Origin: Bradyrhizobium sp. BTAi1
GTDB lineage: Bacteria; Pseudomonadota; Alphaproteobacteria; Rhizobiales; Xanthobacteraceae
Direction: 5' to 3'
Length of the DNA: 64,000 nt
Assembly: GCF_000015165.1 (NCBI RefSeq)
Contig: NC_009485.1
Coordinates: forward strand, 1,280,001-1,344,000
Of this stretch, positions 45,110-52,939 are shown in pieces (the first letter of the stretch is position 1; each line of letters begins with the position of its first letter). The notes under the pieces are model-generated. The model saw only the letters and a list, made by a program, of their open reading frames with translations, was not told the origin of the DNA and made no database searches. The translations under genes and the position numbers were made by a program.

Positions 45110-46414
45110 TCAGCGAGGCTTTCTTATTGCCGACGATTTTGGCGCAACGTTTCTCGACTGCGCAACATGCCCAGCGTCGTCACCCATAGCAGCAGAGATA
45201 CTGGCGGCAATCTTGTTCGATGCCTTCTGCAGAGGATCAGAATCAAGATGAGCGTAGCGTTGCGTCGTGCTCGCCTGCGTATGTCCAAGCAATTTTCCGA
45301 TGATGGGCAGCCCAAGACCGGCACCGGCACCGACGCTCGCGTGAGTGTGCCGCAGATCGTGGAGCCTAACACCTTGCAGTTTCGCTCGTGCAGAGATTGT
45401 TCGCCACGGCCTGTTTAGGTCGGCGCGTGGCTTATCTTCCTGTTCGGAAAAAATGACGTATTGGCCCTTGCGGTCGAGGCTGGACAAAACTGCAAGGGCG
45501 GGCACATTGAGCACGATAGCCTTTCGTCCTGTTTTGGAGTCCGGCAACAGCAGCAATCCGCGTTCAAAGTCCACGTAATCCCACTTGAGGTGAAGAATCT
45601 CGCGTAGGCGAGCGCCGGTCAGGATCAACAGGCGTAGCGCTGCTGCCGTATACGAGTCGATCTTGGTTCGACGATTTTCGGGTTTCGGTGCGTGTTTGGA
45701 AGTCGGCTTTGTCTCGTCGATCTCGTAGGGAATGCCGACCGTCTCGGCTTCCCGGATTGCGCTGCCAAGGCGGGCGAGTTCGTCGGAGTTCAGGAACCGT
45801 TCGCGCCGATTCTCCCGGAAGGCTCGAATTCCCTTGGTCGGATTGTGGCCGACCGGAACGATGTCGCAGGTGACCGCATAGCGAAAAATCGACGAAACGC
45901 ATTCCAGGGTCCGGTTTGCATTCACCGTGCTAGTCTTGCCGATCTTGGTGTGCAGCCGCGCGAGATCGGCGTTCGAAATCTTGTGGAGCTTCAACTTGCC
46001 AATTTCGGGGTTGGCATGTCGGCGAACGGCAATGCGGTAGTTCGCGACCGTGCCAGGCTTCAACTTCGGTTCGGCTTCCTCGGACAAGTACCGTTCGGCG
46101 AATTCGCTGAATGTTAGTGATTGGCGCTCGTGAAGCCTATCCTTCATTGGATCGCCGCCCAACGCCACGTTGGCAAGCAGCTCCTTCGCGGTCTGGCGCG
46201 CTTGCTCCGGCGTGAACTCGCGCGACCCAAAGTAGTACCGCCTCTTCGCGACGCGCCGACCACCGGCACCCGGCCGATATTCTATGAACCAACTGAGCGA
46301 GCCGCTCGCGCCGATACGAACCCCGAACCCTCGCAATTCCACGTCGTATTGAATGGCGGGGAGAGGACCAGCAGCGATGGCGTCAACAGTGCGTTTGGAA
46401 AGCTTGATTGGCAT
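45110..46414 (-). CDS. int: Island integrase (P4-type tyrosine recombinase)
   Basis: A 434-residue integrase. The N-terminal DUF4102-like arm-binding region reads KLSKRTVDAIAAGPLPAIQYDVELRGFGVRIG. A core-binding SAM-like domain follows (LTFSEFAERYLSEEAEPKLKPGTVANYR). The catalytic pentad is intact: Arg in TGARLREIL (about 262), Lys in DSKTGRKA, HDLRHTHA (about 349), LGHTQ and Tyr in TQRYAHL (about 385). It lies 170 bases from attR and reads away from it, as expected for an island whose target is tRNA-fMet. Confidence 0.96.
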   Translation of the reverse strand: MPIKLSKRTVDAIAAGPLPAIQYDVELRGFGVRIGASGSLSWFIEYRPGAGGRRVAKRRYYFGSREFTPEQARQTAKELLANVALGGDPMKDRLHERQSLTFSEFAERYLSEEAEPKLKPGTVANYRIAVRRHANPEIGKLKLHKISNADLARLHTKIGKTSTVNANRTLECVSSIFRYAVTCDIVPVGHNPTKGIRAFRENRRERFLNSDELARLGSAIREAETVGIPYEIDETKPTSKHAPKPENRRTKIDSYTAAALRLLILTGARLREILHLKWDYVDFERGLLLLPDSKTGRKAIVLNVPALAVLSSLDRKGQYVIFSEQEDKPRADLNRPWRTISARAKLQGVRLHDLRHTHASVGAGAGLGLPIIGKLLGHTQASTTQRYAHLDSDPLQKASNKIAASISAAMGDDAGHVAQSRNVAPKSSAIRKPR

Positions 46415-46446
46415 ACCAGTGGAGAAATGGGGTGTCGGTTTGTTCT

Positions 46447-46470
46447 TCGTGTCGCCACCGTGTCGCCACC
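46447..46470 (+). repeat. Tandem GTGTCGCCACC repeat near the right end
   Basis: This 24-bp block is identical to 15,027-15,050 and has the same orientation. It lies 33 bases upstream of the integrase start and 117 bases from attR, where integrase arm sites would be expected. Confidence 0.6.
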
Positions 46471-46538
46471 GTAGCGGAAATGACAGGACATCACCGAAAT
46501 CTAAAAGTCAAATAAATAGTGCGAAAACAAAGACTTAT

Positions 46539-46558
46539 GACACGTGAGGACACGTGGG
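46539..46558 (+). repeat. Tandem GACACGTGAG/GACACGTGGG repeat beside attR
   Basis: Two adjacent 10-mers differing by one base, each containing the palindrome CACGTG, lie 28 bases from attR. No matching copy was seen at the left end. It is a possible binding site for the excisionase or integrase. Confidence 0.5.
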
Positions 46559-46586
46559 GAACAGGCGGGAATGAGCAATCATCGTA

Positions 46587-46632
46587 CTCATAACCTGAAG
46601 GTCATAGGTTCAAATCCTATCCCCGCAACCAA
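46587..46632 (+). repeat. attR: 46-bp copy of the tRNA-fMet 3' half
   Basis: Identical over 46 bases to 14,917-14,962. It is not a functional tRNA because the 5' half is missing. The native tRNA terminator follows immediately at 46,637. Confidence 0.95.
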
Positions 46633-46636
46633 CGAC

Positions 46637-46675
46637 ACTCCCGTAGCCGCCTCGGCTGCGGGAGTTTTGGTTTTT
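46637..46675 (+). terminator. Displaced native terminator of tRNA-fMet
   Basis: A 13-bp stem (46,637-46,649 with 46,653-46,665, one G-U pair), a 3-base loop and a T-rich tail lie directly behind the attR tRNA fragment. Before integration it would have stood just after the tRNA CCA. A near-identical copy is at 60,543. Confidence 0.88.
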
Positions 46676-46897
46676 GCTCCCCTAGCCGATAAGCTCCGCA
46701 GCGACAAAGGTGAGGAGGCCCGCAAGCTGTGGGCTACAAAAAGCCGGCGCGAATTAGAGGCGATCGCGGCAAAAGGTCACAAGCTGGGGCGAACTGTGTA
46801 ACCAGTTCGTCGCTCATGCAACGCGATATCTCCTTGCGTCAGTATCTGCGCAAGAAAATGGGTGAAATGCGAGCGGCTCACAAACGTTCGGCGCAAT

Positions 46898-48127
46898 CTA
46901 CAATAGTCGAGCCGCCGCGGCAGCGATGCGCTGGCAGGCGTCGCGAAGCTCGGCCGCTGAGGTGGCGTAGGAGATCCGGAAATAGGGCGCGAGGCCGAAG
47001 GCCGAACCCGGGATGACGGCAACGCCGGCGGCGCGCAGAAGATAGTCTGCGAACACTGTATCATCTTCCACAACGCGGCCATCCGGCGTGGTCCTGCCGA
47101 TGAGGCCTGCACAACTCGCGAACGTATAGAAGGCGCCTTCTGGGACGCAGCAGCTGATGCCTTCGATGCTGTTCAACGCGTCGACGACGAGGTCGCGCCG
47201 CTGCTGAAACGACCGGCAGCGGTCGGCGATGACATCCTGCGGTCCTGTCAGCGCCTCGATTGCGGCGGCCTGACTGATGGACGAGGGGCAGGAGGTCGAT
47301 TGGCTCTGCACGACGGCCATGGCCTTGATCAGCGCGCTGGGGCCCGCGCCATAGCCGATGCGCCAGCCGGTCATCGCATAGGCTTTGGAGACGCCATTCA
47401 CCGTCAGGGTGCGGTTGCGCAGCGCCGGCTCGATGGCGACTGGCGTGACGAAGCGAAAGCCGTCGTAGACGATGTGCTCGTAGATGTCGTCGACCATGAG
47501 CCAAACGGAGGGATGTTTCAGCAGAACGTCGAGGATCGGCCGGTATTGATGTTCCGAGTATGCGGCTCCCGACGGATTCGACGGCGAGTTCAGCATGAGC
47601 CAGCGGGTGCGAGGCGTGATGGCGCGCGCGAGATCCTCGGGCGACAGCCGAAAGCCATTGGCTTCCGAGCACGGCACGAGAACCGGCGTCCCGCCCGCGA
47701 TCGCCACGATGTCGGCATAGGTCACCCAGAATGGCGTGGGGATGATGACTTCATCGCCGGGATCGAGCGTTGCCATCATGGCGTTGAACAGCACCTGCTT
47801 GGCGCCGGCCGAAACGGTGATCTCGTCCTGCGCGAAGTCGAGGCCGTTGTCGCGCTTGAACTTGGCGCGAATGGCGGCCTTCAGCTCGGGCGAGCCGTCG
47901 AGAGCGGTGTACTTGGTGGCGCCATCGCGCATCGCCCGCGCAGCGGCGTCCTTGATCGGCTCGGGCGTGTCGAAGTCCGGCTCGCCCGCGCCGAGGATGA
48001 TGACATTTTGGCCCTCTCTCTTCATCTGCGCGGCGAGCCCGGTGACTTTCAGTATCTCCGACACGCCGATCGCGGACAGCCGCTGCGCCGGCTTGAACGG
48101 AGACGGTTGTTTGGCGAGCACGTTCAC
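46898..48127 (-). CDS. Class I/II PLP aminotransferase (candidate 2-aminoadipate transaminase)
   Basis: A 409-residue fold-type I aminotransferase of the aspartate aminotransferase Ib type. The PLP lysine is in VNGVSKAYAMTGWRIGY; the conserved NSPSNPSGAAYS asparagine, MVDDIYEHIVYD aspartate/tyrosine and the carboxylate-binding Arg in YFRISYATS are present. Its place behind an aminoadipate-semialdehyde dehydrogenase gene (12 bases) and HglS suggests it turns 2-aminoadipate into 2-oxoadipate, with 2-oxoglutarate as acceptor. Specificity is inferred from context; the sequence alone would also fit aspartate or aromatic substrates. Confidence 0.9.
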   Translation of the reverse strand: MNVLAKQPSPFKPAQRLSAIGVSEILKVTGLAAQMKREGQNVIILGAGEPDFDTPEPIKDAAARAMRDGATKYTALDGSPELKAAIRAKFKRDNGLDFAQDEITVSAGAKQVLFNAMMATLDPGDEVIIPTPFWVTYADIVAIAGGTPVLVPCSEANGFRLSPEDLARAITPRTRWLMLNSPSNPSGAAYSEHQYRPILDVLLKHPSVWLMVDDIYEHIVYDGFRFVTPVAIEPALRNRTLTVNGVSKAYAMTGWRIGYGAGPSALIKAMAVVQSQSTSCPSSISQAAAIEALTGPQDVIADRCRSFQQRRDLVVDALNSIEGISCCVPEGAFYTFASCAGLIGRTTPDGRVVEDDTVFADYLLRAAGVAVIPGSAFGLAPYFRISYATSAAELRDACQRIAAAAARLL

Positions 48128-48139
48128 GGGCCGCTCCTC

Positions 48140-49693
48140 TCAGGCGAGGTCGAACTTGACGCCCTGGGCGAGCGGCAGCGTGCGTCCGAAGTTGATGGTG
48201 TTGGTCGCGCGCCGCATATAGGCCTTCCAGGCGTCCGACCCAGATTCGCGTCCGCCACCAGTCTCCTTCTCGCCACCGAACGCGCCGCCGATCTCGGCGC
48301 CGGAGGGGCCGATGTTCACGTTCGCGATTCCGCAGTCGGATCCGCGCGCCGACAGGAAGGTTTCCGCCTCGCGCAGATCGTTGGTGAAGATCGAGGACGA
48401 CAGCCCCTGTGGGACGTCATTGTGCAGCTCGAGCACCGCGTCGAGATCGCGATAGGTCATCACGTAGAGGATGGGCGCGAAGGTTTCGTGCCTGACGGGA
48501 CCGGTCTGCGTGGACATCTCGACCAGCGCCGGGCGCACATAATAGGCCTCGTCGGCTCCCGCCAGCGCAACGCGCTCGCCGCCGAGCACGTGGCCGCCAA
48601 CGGCACGCGCCGCATCGAGCGCCTTCTGCATGCTCGAATAAGCGCCATGGTCGATCAGCGGCCCCACGAGAGCGCCCGCCTGGAGCGGATCGCCGATCGT
48701 CACGCTCTGATAGGCGCGCTTCAGGCGCGGCACGAAGGTGTCGTAGACGGTCTCGTGCACGAAGAGACGCCGGAGCGTCGTACAGCGCTGGCCGGCGGTG
48801 CCCATCGCAGCGAACGCAACACCGCGCAGCGTCAGGTCGAGGTCTGCCGTCGGTGTTACGATCGCAGCGTTGTTGCCGCCGAGCTCCAGGATCGCCCGCG
48901 CAAATCGATTGGCGAGCCGCGGGCCGACCGCGCGGCCCATCGCGGTCGAGCCGGTGGCCGAGACCAGCGGGACCTTGGTGTGATCGACCAGAATCTCTCC
49001 GATGTCACGTCCGCCGAAGAGCACCACGGACAGCGCATCCGGAGCCGGTCCGCCCGCCTGCTTGAAGCGCTCGAGCGCGCGCGCGAACAGCGCCTCGGTG
49101 GCGAGCGCAGTCAGCGGCGTCTTCTCCGACGGCTTCCAGACGATGCTGTTGCCGCACACCAAGGCCAGCGCCGCATTCCAGCACCACACGGCCACCGGGA
49201 AATTGAACGCGGAGATGATGCCGGTCACACCGAGCGGATGCCATATCTCCATCATGCGGTGCTCGCTGCGCTCGGTAGCGATGGTCAGGCCATAGAGCTG
49301 GCGCGACAGGCCGACGGCGAAGTCGCAGATGTCGATCATCTCCTGGACCTCGCCCAGACCCTCCGAGGCGATCTTGCCGACCTCGATCGAGACCAGCCGG
49401 CCGAGCGCCTCCTTGTTGGCGCGCAGCTCCTCGCCGAGCAGCCGCACGAGCTCACCGCGCTTCGGCGCAGGGACCTGCCGCCATTCCAGAAAGGCGGCGT
49501 GCGCCTTGTCGATCTCGACGGCCGCCTGCGCGGCGCTGACCTCGTGCACGCGTCCGGTGATCTCGCCGGTGATCGGGGTCCGCGCGACCAGCGTGCCGCC
49601 CTTATGCCGGCCGGGCTCGACGCCGAGCCTGGCAAGCAATGCGTCCACTTCGTCGGCGAGCGATGTGATGGAACGGGACGGCGTATCGGTCAT
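48140..49693 (-). CDS. amaB: L-2-aminoadipate-6-semialdehyde dehydrogenase (AmaB/ALDH7-like)
   Basis: A 517-residue aldehyde dehydrogenase of the ALDH7 branch. The catalytic Glu is in AILELGGNNAAIV and the catalytic Cys in GTAGQRCTTLRRL, the GQRCTT form characteristic of antiquitin/AmaB. GSTAMGRAV binds the cofactor. It would oxidise aminoadipate semialdehyde (or its cyclic piperideine form) to 2-aminoadipate in lysine degradation. It lies in a leftward operon hglS-amaB-aminotransferase with gaps of about 53 and 12 bases. Confidence 0.88.
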   Translation of the reverse strand: MTDTPSRSITSLADEVDALLARLGVEPGRHKGGTLVARTPITGEITGRVHEVSAAQAAVEIDKAHAAFLEWRQVPAPKRGELVRLLGEELRANKEALGRLVSIEVGKIASEGLGEVQEMIDICDFAVGLSRQLYGLTIATERSEHRMMEIWHPLGVTGIISAFNFPVAVWCWNAALALVCGNSIVWKPSEKTPLTALATEALFARALERFKQAGGPAPDALSVVLFGGRDIGEILVDHTKVPLVSATGSTAMGRAVGPRLANRFARAILELGGNNAAIVTPTADLDLTLRGVAFAAMGTAGQRCTTLRRLFVHETVYDTFVPRLKRAYQSVTIGDPLQAGALVGPLIDHGAYSSMQKALDAARAVGGHVLGGERVALAGADEAYYVRPALVEMSTQTGPVRHETFAPILYVMTYRDLDAVLELHNDVPQGLSSSIFTNDLREAETFLSARGSDCGIANVNIGPSGAEIGGAFGGEKETGGGRESGSDAWKAYMRRATNTINFGRTLPLAQGVKFDLA

Positions 49694-49746
49694 GGCAAAC
49701 GGCCTTTAAACGGTGGATGCGAAGAGTTGTCGCGATCAGCCCGCGG

Positions 49747-51150
49747 CTAACGGGCGATCGCCGTGCGTCCGAAATGCGGTGATTTCAGCTGTAGCAGAGC
49801 CTGCTGCAGCGATTCCTGCTCCGCCCTCGCGTACAGCTCCATGTCATCGCAAACCTTGGCGCCAAGGGCGGCCTCGAATGCGGACCGGCTGGCGTTGGAC
49901 GCGTAGGTTCTCTGATCCTCGGAGCCGAGATTCGACTGGAAGATGCCGGCAGCGCTCACCGGGAGAAAATCCTCGTAGATGATCGGATCGAAGCGCAGCA
50001 GCCCCTCGGCAATCAGATCATCGACGGAGGACGTCCAAGCTTGGCCCGATCCAGCCCCGGCCTCGGTCGCCGAATAGCGGAAGAAGGCCAGGCCTTCCTG
50101 TCGTAGCGTTGCCCAATCATCGGGAAACGCCGCAAAGCGTTCGGCCAGTCTCTCGGAGTAGCTGCGCGTGCTTGCTTCGATACCGTCGGTTTCGCGCGCC
50201 GACGCAAGCAGCGCGTCGTAGAGCGCGCGCCCTTTCGGCGTCAGGGCCACGCCGCGTTGTTCGATCTCGCCGAAGCGCGCAGTATGTGTTCCGGGCGCCG
50301 ATGTGCCGTCGTCCCGCATGAAGATGATCGGTTCCTCCAGCGCCTTGAAGCTGGTCTGGCGCAGCAGGATTGGGCAGCCGCGGCGCGGCGGGCCCTCGAT
50401 GACGGCCTTCGGCGCGATGCCGCGTCCGGGCATTCCGGCCTGGACAGCGTCGATGTCGAGCGTGCGCGGTGTCAGATGATTGATGTGGGGACCCCTGAAG
50501 CTCACCACGTCGGCAATCAGCCGATGTGCATCATGCAGCTGCTGGTAGACGTCGAGGCTGACCGTGGCCTCGCTGTGCCAGCGGAAGGTCTCCAGCGCTT
50601 CGCCGACGAACTCCTCGGCCTGCGCGACGGTCAGGTAACCCTGCGTCTCGAACACCTCCACGAGCTCGAGGGTGCGCGGCGTGAAGATGCTGCGCTCGCC
50701 GAGGATTCGCTGGGCTGCCGCGCGGAGCGCGTCGTCCTCGATCAGCTCCAGGCGCAGCAGCGAGGTGAAGACCCGAAACGGATTGCGGCGCAGAGCCGCA
50801 TCGTCGATCGGGCGAAACGCCGTCGCATGCACCGGCACGCCCGCGGCCGACAGGTCGTAGTAGCCGACCGGGTGCATGCCCATCACGGCAAACACGCGGC
50901 GCACGTTGAACAACTCCTCCGGGCGTCCCAGGCGGATCGCGCCGTGACGCTCGAGGCTCAATCGCTCGAGTTCGTCGCTCCGCTCGAGGCTCTCGCGCAA
51001 CTGCTCGCTCTGTTGCAAGGTCGCCCGATTGACCTCGCTGACCAACTCCATCAGCGTTCCGTATTGCGGCACCTCGGCGCGGTACATGTCCGACATGGCG
51101 CGCGAAAACAAGGTGCGGATGTTGTCGGCGTCCGCGTGCAGTGCTCGCAT
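49747..51150 (-). CDS. hglS: 2-oxoadipate dioxygenase/decarboxylase (HglS, DUF1338)
   Basis: A 467-residue DUF1338/YdcJ-type protein. Landmarks are ERHGAIRLGRPEEL (metal-binding His), VMGMHPVGYYDLSAAGVPVHATAFRPI, GPHINHLTPRTLDI (second His) and a C-terminal YEDFLPVSAAGIFQSNLG with the Glu ligand. HglS, described in Pseudomonas putida, converts 2-oxoadipate to D-2-hydroxyglutarate and so feeds lysine carbon to the TCA cycle. The length is as expected. The ATG at 51150 was chosen over an extension to 51210. It leads the leftward operon and is divergent from a LysR gene. Confidence 0.9.
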   Translation of the reverse strand: MRALHADADNIRTLFSRAMSDMYRAEVPQYGTLMELVSEVNRATLQQSEQLRESLERSDELERLSLERHGAIRLGRPEELFNVRRVFAVMGMHPVGYYDLSAAGVPVHATAFRPIDDAALRRNPFRVFTSLLRLELIEDDALRAAAQRILGERSIFTPRTLELVEVFETQGYLTVAQAEEFVGEALETFRWHSEATVSLDVYQQLHDAHRLIADVVSFRGPHINHLTPRTLDIDAVQAGMPGRGIAPKAVIEGPPRRGCPILLRQTSFKALEEPIIFMRDDGTSAPGTHTARFGEIEQRGVALTPKGRALYDALLASARETDGIEASTRSYSERLAERFAAFPDDWATLRQEGLAFFRYSATEAGAGSGQAWTSSVDDLIAEGLLRFDPIIYEDFLPVSAAGIFQSNLGSEDQRTYASNASRSAFEAALGAKVCDDMELYARAEQESLQQALLQLKSPHFGRTAIAR

Positions 51151-51304
51151 CGGAGATCTCCAGTGGGGCCGGACCAGCCTGATCGTGCGAGGCCCTGATC
51201 GCTCAGTCATGCAATTTAATCATGACATCTGCAGATTAGACTTGTCGCTGGGGCCGGTTCAAACAATGATTGCTCAGAAGATCATTCTGAATTGGAATGA
51301 CCCG

Positions 51305-52207
51305 ATGAGCATCCAGACACCGCGCCGCTTCCTGCCCTCTACCGCAGTCCTCGCCGCCTTCGAGGCGACGGCCCGCACCGGCAGCATGACGATGGCGGCG
51401 CAGGAGCTCCAGCTGACACAGAGCGCGGTCAGCCGGCAGATCAAGATCCTAGAGCAGCAGCTCGAGGCCGAGCTATTCATTCGCGAACGCCAGACGGTGC
51501 GGCTCACCTCCGCCGGAGCGTCCTATGCGCGCGAGATCCGCGACGCGCTCCACAAGATCAGCTCCGCCTCGTTGAACTTGCGGGCTAATCCGGGTGGGGG
51601 AACGCTCAATCTCGGCATTCTCCCGACATTCGGGACGCGCTGGCTGGCGCCGCGGCTGCCGCAATTCCTCGCGGCCAATCCCGGGATCACGATCAACCTT
51701 GCGACGCGGCTGTCCTATTTCGATTTCGGCGCGGAAGCCCTGGATGCTGCCATCCATTTCGGCCAGGCGGAATGGCCGGGCGCAGAAATGGCCCTGCTGC
51801 GCTCCGAGCAGGTCATCCCGGCGTGTAGTCCCGGCCTGAAACGGGAGTATCGCTTTCGTGCCGCCGACGATCTCAGGCGGGCGCCGCTGCTTAGCATCTC
51901 GACCCGGGCCCAGGCCTGGACGCGCTGGTTTGCGATGCACGACGTCGCAGCCAGGGCAGCCCAGGGAATGGTGTTCGATCAGTTTGCGACCGCGGCGCAG
52001 GCGGCGATGGCGGGCCTGGGCGTCGCCTTGTTGCCGACATTCCTGATCGAGGAGGAGCTTGCGAGCCGCAAGCTGGTCCGCGCCATCAATCTGCCGATGG
52101 AGAGCCCGGAGCGCTACTATCTGGTCTGGCCATCGGAGCGTGCAGCCTATCCGCCGCTTCGCGCGTTCCGGGAGTGGCTCATCGCGGTGACCGCGCCTGA
52201 TCGATAG
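51305..52207 (+). CDS. LysR-family transcriptional regulator
   Basis: A 300-residue LysR protein with the N-terminal HTH LAAFEATARTGSMTMAAQELQLTQSAVSRQIKILEQQLEAELFIRERQ. The type 2 periplasmic-binding-like effector domain starts near GGTLNLGILPTFGTRWLAPRL, a GcvA-like pattern. It is divergent from hglS with a 155-bp gap, the classical position for a regulator of the leftward lysine operon. An upstream ATG at 51266 is an alternative start. Confidence 0.92.
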   Translation: MSIQTPRRFLPSTAVLAAFEATARTGSMTMAAQELQLTQSAVSRQIKILEQQLEAELFIRERQTVRLTSAGASYAREIRDALHKISSASLNLRANPGGGTLNLGILPTFGTRWLAPRLPQFLAANPGITINLATRLSYFDFGAEALDAAIHFGQAEWPGAEMALLRSEQVIPACSPGLKREYRFRAADDLRRAPLLSISTRAQAWTRWFAMHDVAARAAQGMVFDQFATAAQAAMAGLGVALLPTFLIEEELASRKLVRAINLPMESPERYYLVWPSERAAYPPLRAFREWLIAVTAPDR

Positions 52208-52308
52208 ACAGGCAGGGGTTGACTGGAAGAAGTGCTGGACCGTTTTGGCCAGAACGTAATAATTTCCCTTCGTTTTGCTCAGAAACGATCAATTCGAAGA
52301 GGTAAGAT

Positions 52309-52749
52309 ATGGCCCGCCCCGCGGACGCCAGGAAGGATCAGGACCTCATCAACATCCTGATGTCCAACGCGCGGACCTCGATTTCCGATCTTGCGAAGGC
52401 GCTCGGCGTGTCCCGGGCGACCGCGCAGGGGCGATTGGCAAGATTGGAAAAGGACGGAACAATCGCCGGCTACACTGCGATCCTGGGCAAGCAGGCGCAT
52501 GTGACCTCGATCTCGGCGATCATCCTGATCGAGCTGGAGGTCAGGCAGCAGGGCAACGTCATTGCCGCGCTGCGGAAGAAATCTGAAGTCGTGGACTGCT
52601 ACACGCTGAGCGGCCCGTTCGATCTGTTCGTCAAGATCAACTGCGCGACGTCGGCGCATCTCGACGAAATCATCGACTGGATCGCCGAGATGGATGGTGT
52701 TCGACGCACCACGTCGTCGATTCTTCTCGCCAGGAAATTCGAAAGGTGA
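52309..52749 (+). CDS. Lrp/AsnC-family transcriptional regulator
   Basis: A 146-residue Lrp/AsnC protein: the HTH DQDLINILMSNARTSISDLAKALGVSRATAQGRLARLEKDGTIAGYTA is followed by a RAM ligand-binding domain (SISAIILIELEVRQQGNVIAALRKKSEVVDCYTLSGPFDLFVKINC). Such regulators respond to amino acids and often control the neighbouring uptake and breakdown genes, here the rightward operon beginning at 52940. A good GAGGTAAG site precedes the ATG. Confidence 0.92.
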   Translation: MARPADARKDQDLINILMSNARTSISDLAKALGVSRATAQGRLARLEKDGTIAGYTAILGKQAHVTSISAIILIELEVRQQGNVIAALRKKSEVVDCYTLSGPFDLFVKINCATSAHLDEIIDWIAEMDGVRRTTSSILLARKFER

Positions 52750-52939
52750 ACAATGCCTGGGCAAATCCTGCCTCGTTGTCGTTCTTCTCGCTTCGATTGT
52801 TAGCAAGATGTCTCGTTTCCCGTCGAAACGAGTCTTAGTCCAGCGGTTTGCAATTATATTCTTCCTATAGCCGGCGGTTTGGATATTTATGCCGCGCCTA
52901 TGCTCCTGAATAACAACTGAGAACAAGGAGCATTTGAAA

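Larger units (their letters stand above)
14963..46632. mobile_element. 31.7-kb genomic island inserted at tRNA-fMet
   Basis: The island is bounded by the 46-bp att repeats. It carries an integrase at its right end with an excisionase-like protein and a primase-helicase, and its coding sequence is more AT-rich than either flank. Cargo includes two insertion sequences, a Gabija-like pair, remnants of a type I restriction operon, a candidate modification-dependent nuclease pair, and several uncharacterised genes. No conjugation genes are visible, so it would need a helper or phage for transfer. Confidence 0.9.

Noticed and set aside
46544..46801. An 85-codon frame running through attR and the displaced terminator
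   Set aside because: The first half is translated tRNA and terminator sequence. The tail (LADKLRSDKGEEARKLWATKS) looks protein-like but is too short to support.
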